A stretch of 54,496 nt of DNA, taken from a virus. The position numbers and the translations under genes were made by a program. Location of the stretch: positions 1 through 54,496 of IMG/VR virus record IMGVR_UViG_3300023176_002574; one strand, written 5' to 3'. The notes below the pieces were generated by a model that was not told the origin of the DNA, searched no databases, and worked only from the letters and a program-made list of their open reading frames with translations. Within the stretch, counting starts at the first letter, position 1, and every line of letters begins with the position of its first letter. Positions 33,856 through 42,614 of this stretch are shown here, in pieces.

Positions 33856-36344
33856 AGTTTTACACCAACGTTCAAATGGTTGGTAATCAGTTTCTTGTTC
33901 GTGGTTACGACGATGGTCGTCACTTCATGGTGCGAGAAAAATACCAACCAACTCTTTTTGTACCATCCAAAAAAGAGACATACTACAAGACTCTGGAAGG
34001 TAACTACGTTGAACCCATCAAACCTGGTGGGGTAAAGGACTGTAGAAACTTCATGCAGCAGTATGCAGAGGTTGAGAACTTTCCTATCTATGGTAATGAA
34101 AAGTTTATCTACCAGTACATCTCGGACAATTACACCGAAGATGAGATTAAGTTTGACATCAACAAAATCAAACTGGTTACAATTGACATCGAAGTAGAAT
34201 CCGAGTATGGATTTCCTGATGTGCATTCTGCAGCAGAAGAGATTCTGTTGATTACGCTACAGGATTACACCACCAAGGAGATTATCACATGGGGTAAGGG
34301 TCCATATAAGATTAAAAAAGAGAACCACTTCTACAAGGAATTTAACAACGAGTATGATCTCTTGAATGATTTCATCAACTGGTGGATGATTGAGGAGAAT
34401 ACTCCCGAAGTTATTACTGGTTGGAATAGCAACCTGTACGATATTCCTTATGTTGTTCGTCGCCTAGAGAGGGTTCTGGGTGAGAAGTTGATGAAGCGCA
34501 TATCTCCATGGGGACTAGTGACCGAAGATAAAGTCACTATCATGGGACGTGAGCACATTACTTATGACATCGGTGGTGTAACGTCACTTGACTATCTTGA
34601 CCTGTACAAAAAATTCACCTATACCAACCAAGAGAGTTATCGCCTAGACCACATTGCATTTGTGGAACTTGATCAGAGAAAACTAGATCACTCTGAGTTT
34701 GATACCTTTAAAGACTTTTATCGCAATGGTTGGGAAAAGTTTGTAGATTACAACATCGTTGACGTTGAGATTGTTGACCGTCTGGAAGACAAGATGAAAC
34801 TCATCGAACTTGCAGTCACGCTTGCATATGATGCCAAGGTGAACTTTGGGGATGTATTTTCTCAAGTTCGCATGTGGGATACTATCATTTATAACTATCT
34901 GAAAAAGAGAAACATCGTTATTCCTCCTAAGGTTACCTCTACTAAAGATGAAAAGTACGCAGGAGCATACGTCAAGGAACCGATTCCTGGAAAGTATGAT
35001 TGGGTTGTTAATTTTGACCTTAACAGTCTCTATCCTCACCTCATTATGCAGTACAATATCTCACCAGAGACACTACAGGAAAATAGATACCCAAACGCGA
35101 GTGTTGATCGAATCCTTAAGAAAGAACTTGAGGTAGATTCTGAGTTTGCTGTATGTGCCAATGGTGCAATGTACAGTAAAAATAAACGTGGATTTTTGCC
35201 AGAACTCATGGACAAAATCTACAGTGATCGTGTGATCTACAAAAAGAAGATGCTTGAGGCAAAGCAGAAGTATGAAGACAATCCGTCAGAGGATCTGAAG
35301 AAAGAGATTTCTCGGTGCAATAACATGCAGATGGCGAGAAAGATTCAACTAAACTCTGCTTATGGTGCTATTGGTAATCAGTATTTTAGATACTACAAGT
35401 TGGCAAACGCTGAAGCAATCACTTTGTCTGGTCAAGTTTCGATCCGTTGGATTGAAAATAAAATTAACGAGTATCTAAATAAGTTGCTCAAGACTGATGA
35501 TGATTATGTTATTGCTGTTGACACTGACTCTGTTTATCTTAACATGGGTCCTTTGGTTGACCGTGTATACGAAAAGCGAGAGAAAACTAATGAGAGCATC
35601 ATTAGTTTCCTTGACAAGGTGTGTAAGGTGGAACTTGAAAAATATATTGATCGTTGCTACGAAGAATTGGCATCATACCTAAACGCCTATGAACAGAAGA
35701 TGTTCATGAAGCGTGAGAATATCGCTGACCGTGGCATTTGGACTGGTAAGAAGCGATACATCCTTAATGTTTGGAACAGTGAGGGTGTTGCTTATAAAAC
35801 TCCCAAACTAAAGATGATGGGTATTGAGGCAGTCAAGTCCTCGACACCAGCAGTTTGTCGTGCTAAAATTAAGGAAGGTATCAAAATCATTCTCACCCAA
35901 ACTGAGGATGACATTATTGCCTTCATCGATCAATGGCGGAAGGACTTTAAAAAACTTGGTCCAGAAGAAATTTCGTTCCCCCGTAGTGTTAGCAATGTAG
36001 ACAAGTACAAATCAAGAGAAACTATTTACGCCAAAGGCACGCCGATTCACTCTAGAGGATCTGTGCTCTATAACCACTACATTAAAGAACGAAAGATTGA
36101 CCATAAATATCCCGTCATACAGAACGGGGAAAAGATCAAGTTCTGTTATCTCAAGAAACCCAATCCCATCGGGGAGAACGTAATCTCCTTCATTTCGGAG
36201 TTTCCTGTAGAGTTGGGACTGAATGATTACATTGATTATGATTTGCAGTTTGACAAATCATTTTTGGAACCTCTAAAGATCATCCTAGAGTCTATTGGGT
36301 GGTCACACAAAAAAACAATTACCTTGGAGTCATTTTTTATCTGA
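33852..36344 (+). CDS. 43: DNA polymerase gp43
   Basis: This 830-residue family B polymerase has a 3'-5' exonuclease with Asp112 and Glu114 in TIDIEVE, motif A NFDLNSLYPHL with Asp389, motif B ARKIQLNSAYGAIGN and motif C AVDTDSVY with Asp557 and Asp559. The length is close to T4 gp43 (898). It is a single uninterrupted gene with no intron or split, unlike some T4-like phages. The stop overlaps the next small ORF. Confidence 0.97.
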   Translation: MKFYTNVQMVGNQFLVRGYDDGRHFMVREKYQPTLFVPSKKETYYKTLEGNYVEPIKPGGVKDCRNFMQQYAEVENFPIYGNEKFIYQYISDNYTEDEIKFDINKIKLVTIDIEVESEYGFPDVHSAAEEILLITLQDYTTKEIITWGKGPYKIKKENHFYKEFNNEYDLLNDFINWWMIEENTPEVITGWNSNLYDIPYVVRRLERVLGEKLMKRISPWGLVTEDKVTIMGREHITYDIGGVTSLDYLDLYKKFTYTNQESYRLDHIAFVELDQRKLDHSEFDTFKDFYRNGWEKFVDYNIVDVEIVDRLEDKMKLIELAVTLAYDAKVNFGDVFSQVRMWDTIIYNYLKKRNIVIPPKVTSTKDEKYAGAYVKEPIPGKYDWVVNFDLNSLYPHLIMQYNISPETLQENRYPNASVDRILKKELEVDSEFAVCANGAMYSKNKRGFLPELMDKIYSDRVIYKKKMLEAKQKYEDNPSEDLKKEISRCNNMQMARKIQLNSAYGAIGNQYFRYYKLANAEAITLSGQVSIRWIENKINEYLNKLLKTDDDYVIAVDTDSVYLNMGPLVDRVYEKREKTNESIISFLDKVCKVELEKYIDRCYEELASYLNAYEQKMFMKRENIADRGIWTGKKRYILNVWNSEGVAYKTPKLKMMGIEAVKSSTPAVCRAKIKEGIKIILTQTEDDIIAFIDQWRKDFKKLGPEEISFPRSVSNVDKYKSRETIYAKGTPIHSRGSVLYNHYIKERKIDHKYPVIQNGEKIKFCYLKKPNPIGENVISFISEFPVELGLNDYIDYDLQFDKSFLEPLKIILESIGWSHKKTITLESFFI

Positions 36345-36508
36345 TGGATCTGCCTATTAATGATAACGAACTTAATACTATTGTGAAAGCAATGTCTCTT
36401 GGAGGTGATACTGCGCTATATCAAAAACTCAAACTTGTAAAGGAACTGCGTGAGCAGGATCTGCCTTATAAAAAAATTCTTCGTGAACAATACGGGATGG
36501 TTGCCTAA
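36344..36508 (+). CDS. Small conserved hypothetical between gp43 and uvsX
   Basis: The 54-residue helical protein begins MDLPINDNELNTIVKAMSLG and ends ILREQYGMVA. It starts on the gp43 stop (TGATG) and ends on the uvsX start (TAATG), so all three are coupled. The helix-rich sequence LYQKLKLVKELREQDLPYKK suggests a small DNA- or protein-binding factor. Unknown function. Confidence 0.7.
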   Translation: MDLPINDNELNTIVKAMSLGGDTALYQKLKLVKELREQDLPYKKILREQYGMVA

Positions 36509-37536
36509 TGGACTTTCTGAAAGAAATTGTAAAAGAAATTGGTGATGAATACACCCAACTCGCATCAGATATTGATGAGACTGAGACATTTGTCGATACA
36601 GGTTCGTACATTTTTAATGCACTGGTTTCAGGTAGCATATTTGGTGGTGTATCTGGGAATAAGATTACTGCTATTGCTGGAGAGTCTTCTACTGGAAAGA
36701 CTTTCTTCAGTCTCGCCGTTGTTAAGAATTTTCTCGATTCCAATCCCGATGGTTTTTGTCTCTATTTTGATACTGAAGCAGCTGTCAATAGATCACTCTT
36801 AGAAAGTCGTGGACTTGACTTAAATAGAGTAGCAGTTACCAACGTTGTTACTGTTGAAGATTTTCGCAGTAAAGCACTTAAGGCAGTAGACATCTACCTT
36901 AAGAAACCCGTAGAAGATCGCAAACCTTGTATGTTTGTGCTAGACTCACTGGGTATGCTTTCTACAGAGAAAGAGATCACCGATGCACTAAACGACAAGC
37001 AAGTTCGTGACATGACCAAATCTCAGTTGGTCAAGGGTGCGTTCCGTATGCTCACTCTCAAGTTGGGTCAAGCAAACATTCCAATGATTGTTACCAATCA
37101 CACCTATGATGTTATCGGATCTTATGTACCAACTAAAGAAATGGGGGGAGGCAGCGGACTCAAGTACGCAGCATCTACGATCATTTATCTCAGCAAAAAG
37201 AAAGAAAAAGATGGAACAGAAGTGGTCGGCAATGTTATCAAAGCTAAGACTGCTAAGTCGCGTCTAAGCAGGGAGAACAAAGATGTGGAAGTACGTTTGT
37301 TTTACGACGAGCGTGGTCTTGATCGTTATTACGGTCTTCTTGAACTCGGTGAACTGGGCGGTATCTGGAAGAATGTCGCAGGACGGTACGAGTTTGATGG
37401 CAAAAAAGTCTATGCCAAACAGATTCTTAAAGAACCTGAAAAATACTTCACCCCTGAGGTGATGCAAGCACTTGATGAAATCGCCAATGCAAACTTTAGT
37501 TATGGAAGAAACTCTGACGAAATTAATTCTCAGTAA
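36508..37536 (+). CDS. uvsX: RecA-like recombinase UvsX
   Basis: This 342-residue protein has Walker A GESSTGKT at 58-65, Walker B-like CMFVLDSLGML and the L2/DNA-binding region with TKEMGGGSGLKYAAST. It catalyses strand exchange with UvsY (18643) and feeds recombination-dependent replication. The 3' end overlaps the gp41 start by 35 bases. Confidence 0.96.
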   Translation: MDFLKEIVKEIGDEYTQLASDIDETETFVDTGSYIFNALVSGSIFGGVSGNKITAIAGESSTGKTFFSLAVVKNFLDSNPDGFCLYFDTEAAVNRSLLESRGLDLNRVAVTNVVTVEDFRSKALKAVDIYLKKPVEDRKPCMFVLDSLGMLSTEKEITDALNDKQVRDMTKSQLVKGAFRMLTLKLGQANIPMIVTNHTYDVIGSYVPTKEMGGGSGLKYAASTIIYLSKKKEKDGTEVVGNVIKAKTAKSRLSRENKDVEVRLFYDERGLDRYYGLLELGELGGIWKNVAGRYEFDGKKVYAKQILKEPEKYFTPEVMQALDEIANANFSYGRNSDEINSQ

Positions 37537-38887
37537 TCTGGCGACTAATGACGAGTACTCTCGCAAGGTACTCCCATTCATTAAACCAGAATATTTTGAG
37601 ACTAGGGCAGAGAAGATTGTATTTGATGAGATTTCTAAATTCATCATTTCCTACAATAAAATGCCCGCAAAAGGCGCATTGGCAATTGAGGTAGACAATC
37701 GAAATGACTTGTCTGACAATGAATATCAGCAAGTAAAAGAACTTATAAGTAATATTGTTGAAACAGATCACGATATCACATGGTTGACTGATAACACTGA
37801 GAAGTGGTGTAAGGATCGTGCGATTTATCTTGCTCTGATGGAAGCAGTCAGTGTTGCTGATGGTGGAGATGATAAGAAATCGAGAGATTCTATTCCATCA
37901 ATTCTAACTGAAGCACTGTCGGTATCTTTTGATAATCACATTGGTCACGATTACATTGATGATGCTCAACACCGATATGAGTTATACCACAAAGTTGAAA
38001 CTAAAGTTCCTTTCGATCTTGAATATTTCAACAAAATTACAAATGGTGGTATATCCAATAAGACTCTTAATGTCGCTCTTGCTGGTACAGGTGTCGGTAA
38101 GTCTTTGTTCATGTGCCATGTGGCTTCTTCCATCCTCTTGGCGGGAAGTAATGTACTCTACATCACGCTTGAGATGGCAGAGGAAAAGATTGCAGAGAGA
38201 ATTGATGCAAACCTCCTTAATGTCAATATTCAGGATGTGCGTGAATTACCCAAAAAGAGTTTTGACACAAAACTTGCTAAACTTGCTGACCGTACCAAGG
38301 GTAAACTTATCATTAAAGAGTATCCAACTGCATCAGCACACGCTGGACACTTCAAGGCACTCTTAAATGAACTGGCACTTAAGAAATCATTTAGACCTGA
38401 TATTATTTTCGTTGATTACCTTAATATATGTGCTTCCTCCCGCTATAAGTCAAACCTTTCTGTCAATTCATATTCTTATATCAAAGCGATTGCAGAGGAA
38501 CTTCGAGGGTTGGCTGTTGAGACAAACGTCCCTATCGTTTCTGCCACGCAGACCACTCGCTCTGGTTATAGTAGCAGTGACGTTGACCTTACTGACACTA
38601 GTGAGTCCTTTGGTCTCCCTGCTACTGCTGATCTTATGTTTGCCCTTATTTCTACAGATGAACTTGAAGGGCTTGGACAAATTATGGTGAAGCAGTTGAA
38701 GAATCGCTATAACGATCTCAACATGAACAAAAGGTTTATTGTGGGGGTTGACAGAGCGAAGATGAGGTTGTATGATGTTGAACAGTCTGCCCAAAAAGAT
38801 ATTCTTGATAGTGGTCAGGCAGAGGAAGAATATGAACATAATCAAGATAAACCACAGAAGAAAACATTTGAGGGATTTAAATTTTGA
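37502..38887 (+). CDS. 41: Replicative DNA helicase gp41
   Basis: The 461-residue DnaB-type helicase has Walker A AGTGVGKS at 194-201, NVLYITLEMAEEKIAERID, IIFVDYLNICASS as Walker B and VSATQTTRSGY as H3. The ATG at 37502 gives the usual MEETLTKLILSNL start; a TTG upstream is less likely. It pairs with primase gp61 (44401), which is 5.5 kb away here. Confidence 0.95.
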   Translation: MEETLTKLILSNLATNDEYSRKVLPFIKPEYFETRAEKIVFDEISKFIISYNKMPAKGALAIEVDNRNDLSDNEYQQVKELISNIVETDHDITWLTDNTEKWCKDRAIYLALMEAVSVADGGDDKKSRDSIPSILTEALSVSFDNHIGHDYIDDAQHRYELYHKVETKVPFDLEYFNKITNGGISNKTLNVALAGTGVGKSLFMCHVASSILLAGSNVLYITLEMAEEKIAERIDANLLNVNIQDVRELPKKSFDTKLAKLADRTKGKLIIKEYPTASAHAGHFKALLNELALKKSFRPDIIFVDYLNICASSRYKSNLSVNSYSYIKAIAEELRGLAVETNVPIVSATQTTRSGYSSSDVDLTDTSESFGLPATADLMFALISTDELEGLGQIMVKQLKNRYNDLNMNKRFIVGVDRAKMRLYDVEQSAQKDILDSGQAEEEYEHNQDKPQKKTFEGFKF

Positions 38888-39687
38888 GATTAGAAAGTGC
38901 AGATAAGCATTACGCTGAAATAACAAAAATTAATCCTGATGCTCAGATTGAAGTTAGGGTTGAAAAGGGTCGCGCCTTTTTTGTAGTTGAAAATTTTCTT
39001 TCAAGACCAGATGATTTCAAAGAGTTTCTATTAGCACAGGCACACTGGCAAAATAAAATTGATTCTACTGGGTTTTCAAGACCTGGGAAATCTGCCCTCT
39101 TACCATTGAAGATGGGCGATTTTATTTCTGAATATCTTAGTTCTATCTTTGGTGTAGATGCTTTTGGTATTCATAGCGTTTATACAAATTGTATGAACGG
39201 AGATATGAAAGTTTCTGAAAGAAGTAAGTGGCCTCATACGGATGGATTAGGGCATAATTTTCTTGCAGCAAATATTTTTCTAAGTGAAACGTGTCACGGC
39301 GGTACTGGATTTTGGTCATTCGATGATGGCACAAAACCAGAACCATATCCATCAATGCATCACTTGAATACTTTTGATAAGAACAAGATTCTTAGATTGA
39401 CTGAAAGTAAAGTGTTGACGGATTGGGAGCAGTATGATAGTATAGATGAGTGGAAATTGGATTATGTACTTGAGCACAAGTACAACAGTTTCTTTGTTTA
39501 CTCAGGAATGCTATTTCACAATCCTTATATTCCTCCAACTTCATATCTTGAAGATGATAGATTTTCCTTTGTAACTATGTTAAATCCTTCAGAATCATAT
39601 AATCTGATTGATTCAAACCCAGAAGTTCAGCAGCAGTATGAAAAACTGCGTGAAATTTTTTACTTGACTATCCCCAATTTTCGATGA
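38884..39687 (+). CDS. 2OG-oxygenase-like protein (DUF6445-type)
   Basis: The 267-residue protein starts at TTG overlapping the gp41 TGA. It has His118-x-Asp120 in WPHTDGLGH, distal His212 in MLFHNPYI and Arg226 in DDRFSFVTML, a full set of Fe(II)/2-oxoglutarate ligands. The ETCHGGTGFWSF segment resembles DUF6445-type proteins, a naming I give from memory. The substrate is unknown. The non-ATG start implies low or coupled expression. Confidence 0.7.
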   Translation: MRLESADKHYAEITKINPDAQIEVRVEKGRAFFVVENFLSRPDDFKEFLLAQAHWQNKIDSTGFSRPGKSALLPLKMGDFISEYLSSIFGVDAFGIHSVYTNCMNGDMKVSERSKWPHTDGLGHNFLAANIFLSETCHGGTGFWSFDDGTKPEPYPSMHHLNTFDKNKILRLTESKVLTDWEQYDSIDEWKLDYVLEHKYNSFFVYSGMLFHNPYIPPTSYLEDDRFSFVTMLNPSESYNLIDSNPEVQQQYEKLREIFYLTIPNFR

Positions 39688-40088
39688 CTATTGAATTTGA
39701 ACGCTATCAAAAGTTTGTTGACGCGGTTACTAGCGACGCCTCTACTGATTTTCTCGCACTTTCCGACCGCCTTGTTGCCCTTGATGAGAAGGGTGCCAAT
39801 ATTGAGCGACTTCTTACTGCGGGTGTTGGTATTAATGCTGAGGGTGGCGAGTTTCTTGAAATCATCAAGAAGATGGTTTTCCAAGGAAAACCTTGGAACG
39901 ACGATAACCGTGAGCATCTTATTATTGAACTCGGTGATATTATGTGGTACGTTGCTCAAGCCTGCATGGCACTCAATGTTTCTTTCGATGATGTGATTGC
40001 ACGTAACGTCAAGAAACTTGAAGCACGTTATCCTGGTGGCGCATTTGACATTTACTATTCTGAAAACCGTGCAGAAGGTGATCTATAA
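39684..40088 (+). CDS. mazG: MazG nucleotide pyrophosphohydrolase
   Basis: The 134-residue all-alpha NTP pyrophosphatase has the metal-binding motifs EGGEFLEI at residues 53-60 and ELGDIMWYV at 82-90. Cyanophage MazG has been proposed to alter host (p)ppGpp or nucleotide pools. It overlaps the oxygenase (ATGA) and the next gene (TAATG). Confidence 0.93.
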   Translation: MTIEFERYQKFVDAVTSDASTDFLALSDRLVALDEKGANIERLLTAGVGINAEGGEFLEIIKKMVFQGKPWNDDNREHLIIELGDIMWYVAQACMALNVSFDDVIARNVKKLEARYPGGAFDIYYSENRAEGDL

Positions 40089-40309
40089 TGAATAAGAAAC
40101 CACTGACAGTTGAGGAGACAGAAGTTGCTTGTGAGCAGTTCTTTCCTATCTTTGATCTAATCCGCAACCAAATGCCTGTAGAGGCAACTATTGAGGACAC
40201 ACTTAAAGTAATGGAAACTGTCTGTACCTTGGCGCATAAGATTCGTGCTGAAAAAGAAATGGAAGCACTACCCTTTGGGTTCAATAAAAAAACTACAGTT
40301 GAACAGTAA
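40088..40309 (+). CDS. Small hypothetical protein downstream of mazG
   Basis: The 73-residue protein starts on the mazG stop (TAATG) and begins NKKPLTVEETEVACEQFFPI; it is helical with a charged KIRAEKEMEAL segment. It has no recognised family. Its TAA stop immediately precedes the late promoter motif and hairpin at 40309. Confidence 0.6.
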   Translation: MNKKPLTVEETEVACEQFFPIFDLIRNQMPVEATIEDTLKVMETVCTLAHKIRAEKEMEALPFGFNKKTTVEQ

Positions 40310-40336
40310 TAAATATCCCCGTAAGGGGATTTTTTT
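40309..40336 (+). terminator. Late promoter motif fused to a terminator/RBS hairpin
   Basis: ATAAATA at 40309-40315 runs into the hairpin ATCCCC-GTAA-GGGGAT (40315-40330) and a T-run ending at the ATG at 40337. The 3' arm AAGGGGA is also the only ribosome-binding site for the next gene. A transcript starting about six bases after the late motif would begin in the GTAA loop and could not form the hairpin. Confidence 0.75.
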
Positions 40337-40558
40337 ATGGAAGAGATTATTGGCCTCTTTATTGCGAAGTATCGAAATCGCATGAAAAATATGCGTAAAA
40401 TGCTAAAATCCAAGCGCATACAGCATTTTGCACAGTTCTACGTATCTTCCCTAGATAAATATAAGGAAGACAAGACAAAATACACTAGACTTAGGACACT
40501 AGGTCTTAAGTACATTATGGACCACCAAGACGATATTCTCGCTCAACTTGATACATGA
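40337..40558 (+). CDS. Small basic hypothetical protein
   Basis: The 73-residue, Lys-rich helical protein contains KNMRKMLKSKRIQHFAQFY. The start lies seven bases after the hairpin's GGGGAT, which can serve as Shine-Dalgarno. It overlaps the next gene (ATGA). It begins a block of virion-type genes. Function is unknown. Confidence 0.6.
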   Translation: MEEIIGLFIAKYRNRMKNMRKMLKSKRIQHFAQFYVSSLDKYKEDKTKYTRLRTLGLKYIMDHQDDILAQLDT

Positions 40559-41427
40559 AAAATTTTAGTCAGTTTGTTACTGAGGCAAAAACCACCTCCG
40601 CATCCCAGCAGGCAAAGAGACTGGGACTTGTGGGGGATGGACATGGGGATTGGTATGACAAACAGGGTGCTTTGAAAGCGAAAACAATCAAAGGTAAACT
40701 GGTATTTTTTGACGGGCAAAAAAATAAGTCCGCAGATCAAGGTTCTCCTGAAGGTCAAGCAGTAGAACCTCAAATTGATCAGAGAGCAAGCAGTGATTCT
40801 ACTGATGCAAGAAGAAGCGGACCATCAGTAACAACCGCTGATGTCGCACAAAAGCAATCGGGTCGTGCAGCAGGTAGTGGAGCAACTGTAAATCCTCCTG
40901 CAGAAGGTGGTCGTGCGCTGACCGTTGCATTTGATAGATTTGACGATGCTTCAGTTGCAGAGAATATGTTTGCTACATTAGAAAATGTTGGCGGACAATA
41001 TTTTGTATTTCCTAGCAGGAGTGCAGACATCCAATCTTTAAAGGAAGCATATCCTGAGTTTGCGGAAAGTATTATTGATGATAAGGACGCAGAAACTATT
41101 TTTGATGTTCTGCAAACATTTAATGAAATGGGACACACCAATATTAATATTGTTGTCCGACAAAGTAGAGCAAATCAAACCGAAGAACTTGTTAGTAAGT
41201 ATAACGGCGATCTCTACAACTTCTCTTCTATTAATTATATCCCTGTAGAAGAAAGAACAGTTCGTGAACAGTATGTCGATGGTGATATTTTGAAGATTGG
41301 TGCCAGGGTAGAGAATAATAATGGGCAGGTCGGAGAGATTATTAGGCGCGGAGCAAACCACTTAATTTGTGTGACAGAAGACGGGGAAATGTTTAAATCC
41401 TGGATAAGAGACGTTATTGAAGTATAA
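40555..41427 (+). CDS. Putative internal virion protein with capsid-targeting N-terminus
   Basis: The 290-residue protein begins MKNFSQFVTEAK, very close to the capsid-targeting sequence of T4 internal proteins and Alt (MKTYQEFIAEA), which gp21 cleaves after the Glu. Here Glu10 would be the cut site. Residues 60-115 are a polar linker (Ser/Ala/Gly), and residues 120-200 form an alpha/beta domain (ALTVAFDRFDDASVAENMF). The C-terminal 45 residues resemble an SH3-like fold (GDILKIGARVENNNGQVGEI). It may be packaged and injected. This role is inference from the N-terminus. Confidence 0.6.
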   Translation: MKNFSQFVTEAKTTSASQQAKRLGLVGDGHGDWYDKQGALKAKTIKGKLVFFDGQKNKSADQGSPEGQAVEPQIDQRASSDSTDARRSGPSVTTADVAQKQSGRAAGSGATVNPPAEGGRALTVAFDRFDDASVAENMFATLENVGGQYFVFPSRSADIQSLKEAYPEFAESIIDDKDAETIFDVLQTFNEMGHTNINIVVRQSRANQTEELVSKYNGDLYNFSSINYIPVEERTVREQYVDGDILKIGARVENNNGQVGEIIRRGANHLICVTEDGEMFKSWIRDVIEV

Positions 41428-41430
41428 ATA
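41423..41430 (+). promoter_or_regulatory. Late promoter motif overlapping the stop of the internal-protein-like gene
   Basis: TATAAATA spans the TAA stop at 41425-41427 and lies 33 bases before the next gene. Confidence 0.65.
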
Positions 41431-41463
41431 TAATTAACGCTAATCGTATAGAATTGTACAGTA

Positions 41464-42570
41464 ATGTCTAATCCTTTTGCGCCTATTTACGATGACCTGA
41501 GAGCGCCTTATCTTGGGGAGAAGAAAAAATGTGATAATGATGGCGATCTTGCCAACAATTATCCTCCTTATGATAAGGTAACTAGAGGTGATGTGATCGC
41601 TGGTGCAACTGGCAAAGACCAGATGGGTGGAAAGAAAAAGCACGATTGTGCTAAGAAAGTAAGTTGTGAAGGTAGAGAATTTGATGTCATCCCTGAGATG
41701 CACACGATGCTGGAGGATGGCACTGTAACTCATTACGATATCACTGATGGTGAATACGTTTATGAGAATGTTCCCGTTGAAGATCTTGAGATTCTAATTT
41801 CTGAAAAGCACGAGCATTTTGACAACTATGACAAGAATGCTGAAGTACTTGGTGAAAAATCTTGCGGTTCGATGAAGAAAAAGAAGAAAGGTTCTTACGC
41901 AGAACATTCTTCTTGGCGTGCTGAACTAGGTGAGGTCTTCATTGACAAAGAAGAAGATCAAGAAATGATGGATGTCAGAAAGGGCATCAAGAATAAAATT
42001 CAAGTTATGCCCACAATTAAAACTGAAGAAGTTCTTGCTGATGAGCAAGTTAGTTTCACTGTAGGAAGCACTGGTGGAAGTTCTGCTAGAAGACAGCAGA
42101 AGATCAATAAGGCTGCTGATGCTGGTGTTCCCAATGCCGCTGCTAAAGCGAAAGGTCCTATTCTTCCTGGCAGCATGGTAAGACTTGCTAACTCTTATGA
42201 GATTGATGGTGATCTTGTTGAGGAAGTTGTTGGTAAAATTGAGGGTGTTCTTGAGGGATTCAAATCCATTGATAAGGACAAAGAAAACAGAATGTATCGT
42301 CGTGCTGGTAATCTAGCACGCAAGTCTCTTTCTACTGATGACAAAAAAGAGAAAGAAGAAACTCGTAAGAAGTCTGCAAAAATTGTTTCTGCAATTACCA
42401 GACAGAAGGAGGATGAGCGTTTCGATAGAGATGCTAGACGTGAAAGAAATCTGGCAAGTGAATCTAAAATGTCTAGTGATGAACTCAACTATTGGTTGAG
42501 CGAAAAGAAAATTGAAGAAAAGAAGACAGAACTGGAAAGAGTTACTGAATCAATTCTCAAGAAGTTTTAG
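41464..42570 (+). CDS. Virion-type structural protein, Lys/Glu-rich
   Basis: The 368-residue protein starts SNPFAPIYDDLRAPYLGEKK, a start style seen in cyanophage structural proteins. It has an acidic middle (ISEKHEHFDNYDKNAEVLGE), KSCGSMKKKKKGSYAEHSSW, and a long charged helical C-terminus (RKSAKIVSAITRQKEDERFD). Several V/L-x-E sites are possible gp21 targets. It is preceded and followed by late promoter motifs. Exact virion role is unknown. Confidence 0.65.
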   Translation: MSNPFAPIYDDLRAPYLGEKKKCDNDGDLANNYPPYDKVTRGDVIAGATGKDQMGGKKKHDCAKKVSCEGREFDVIPEMHTMLEDGTVTHYDITDGEYVYENVPVEDLEILISEKHEHFDNYDKNAEVLGEKSCGSMKKKKKGSYAEHSSWRAELGEVFIDKEEDQEMMDVRKGIKNKIQVMPTIKTEEVLADEQVSFTVGSTGGSSARRQQKINKAADAGVPNAAAKAKGPILPGSMVRLANSYEIDGDLVEEVVGKIEGVLEGFKSIDKDKENRMYRRAGNLARKSLSTDDKKEKEETRKKSAKIVSAITRQKEDERFDRDARRERNLASESKMSSDELNYWLSEKKIEEKKTELERVTESILKKF

Positions 42571-42575
42571 AACTC

Positions 42576-42582
42576 ATAAATA
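42576..42582 (+). promoter_or_regulatory. Late promoter motif upstream of a structural gene
   Basis: CATAAATATTTC contains ATAAATA, 32 bases before the ATG at 42615. Confidence 0.6.
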
Positions 42583-42614
42583 TTTCAAGCACAAAATTTA
42601 TCGGTTAGAAACAG

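Noticed and set aside
37929-38690. Two + strand ORFs inside gp41 in another frame
   Set aside because: They are Leu/Ser-rich frame shadows within the conserved helicase gene.
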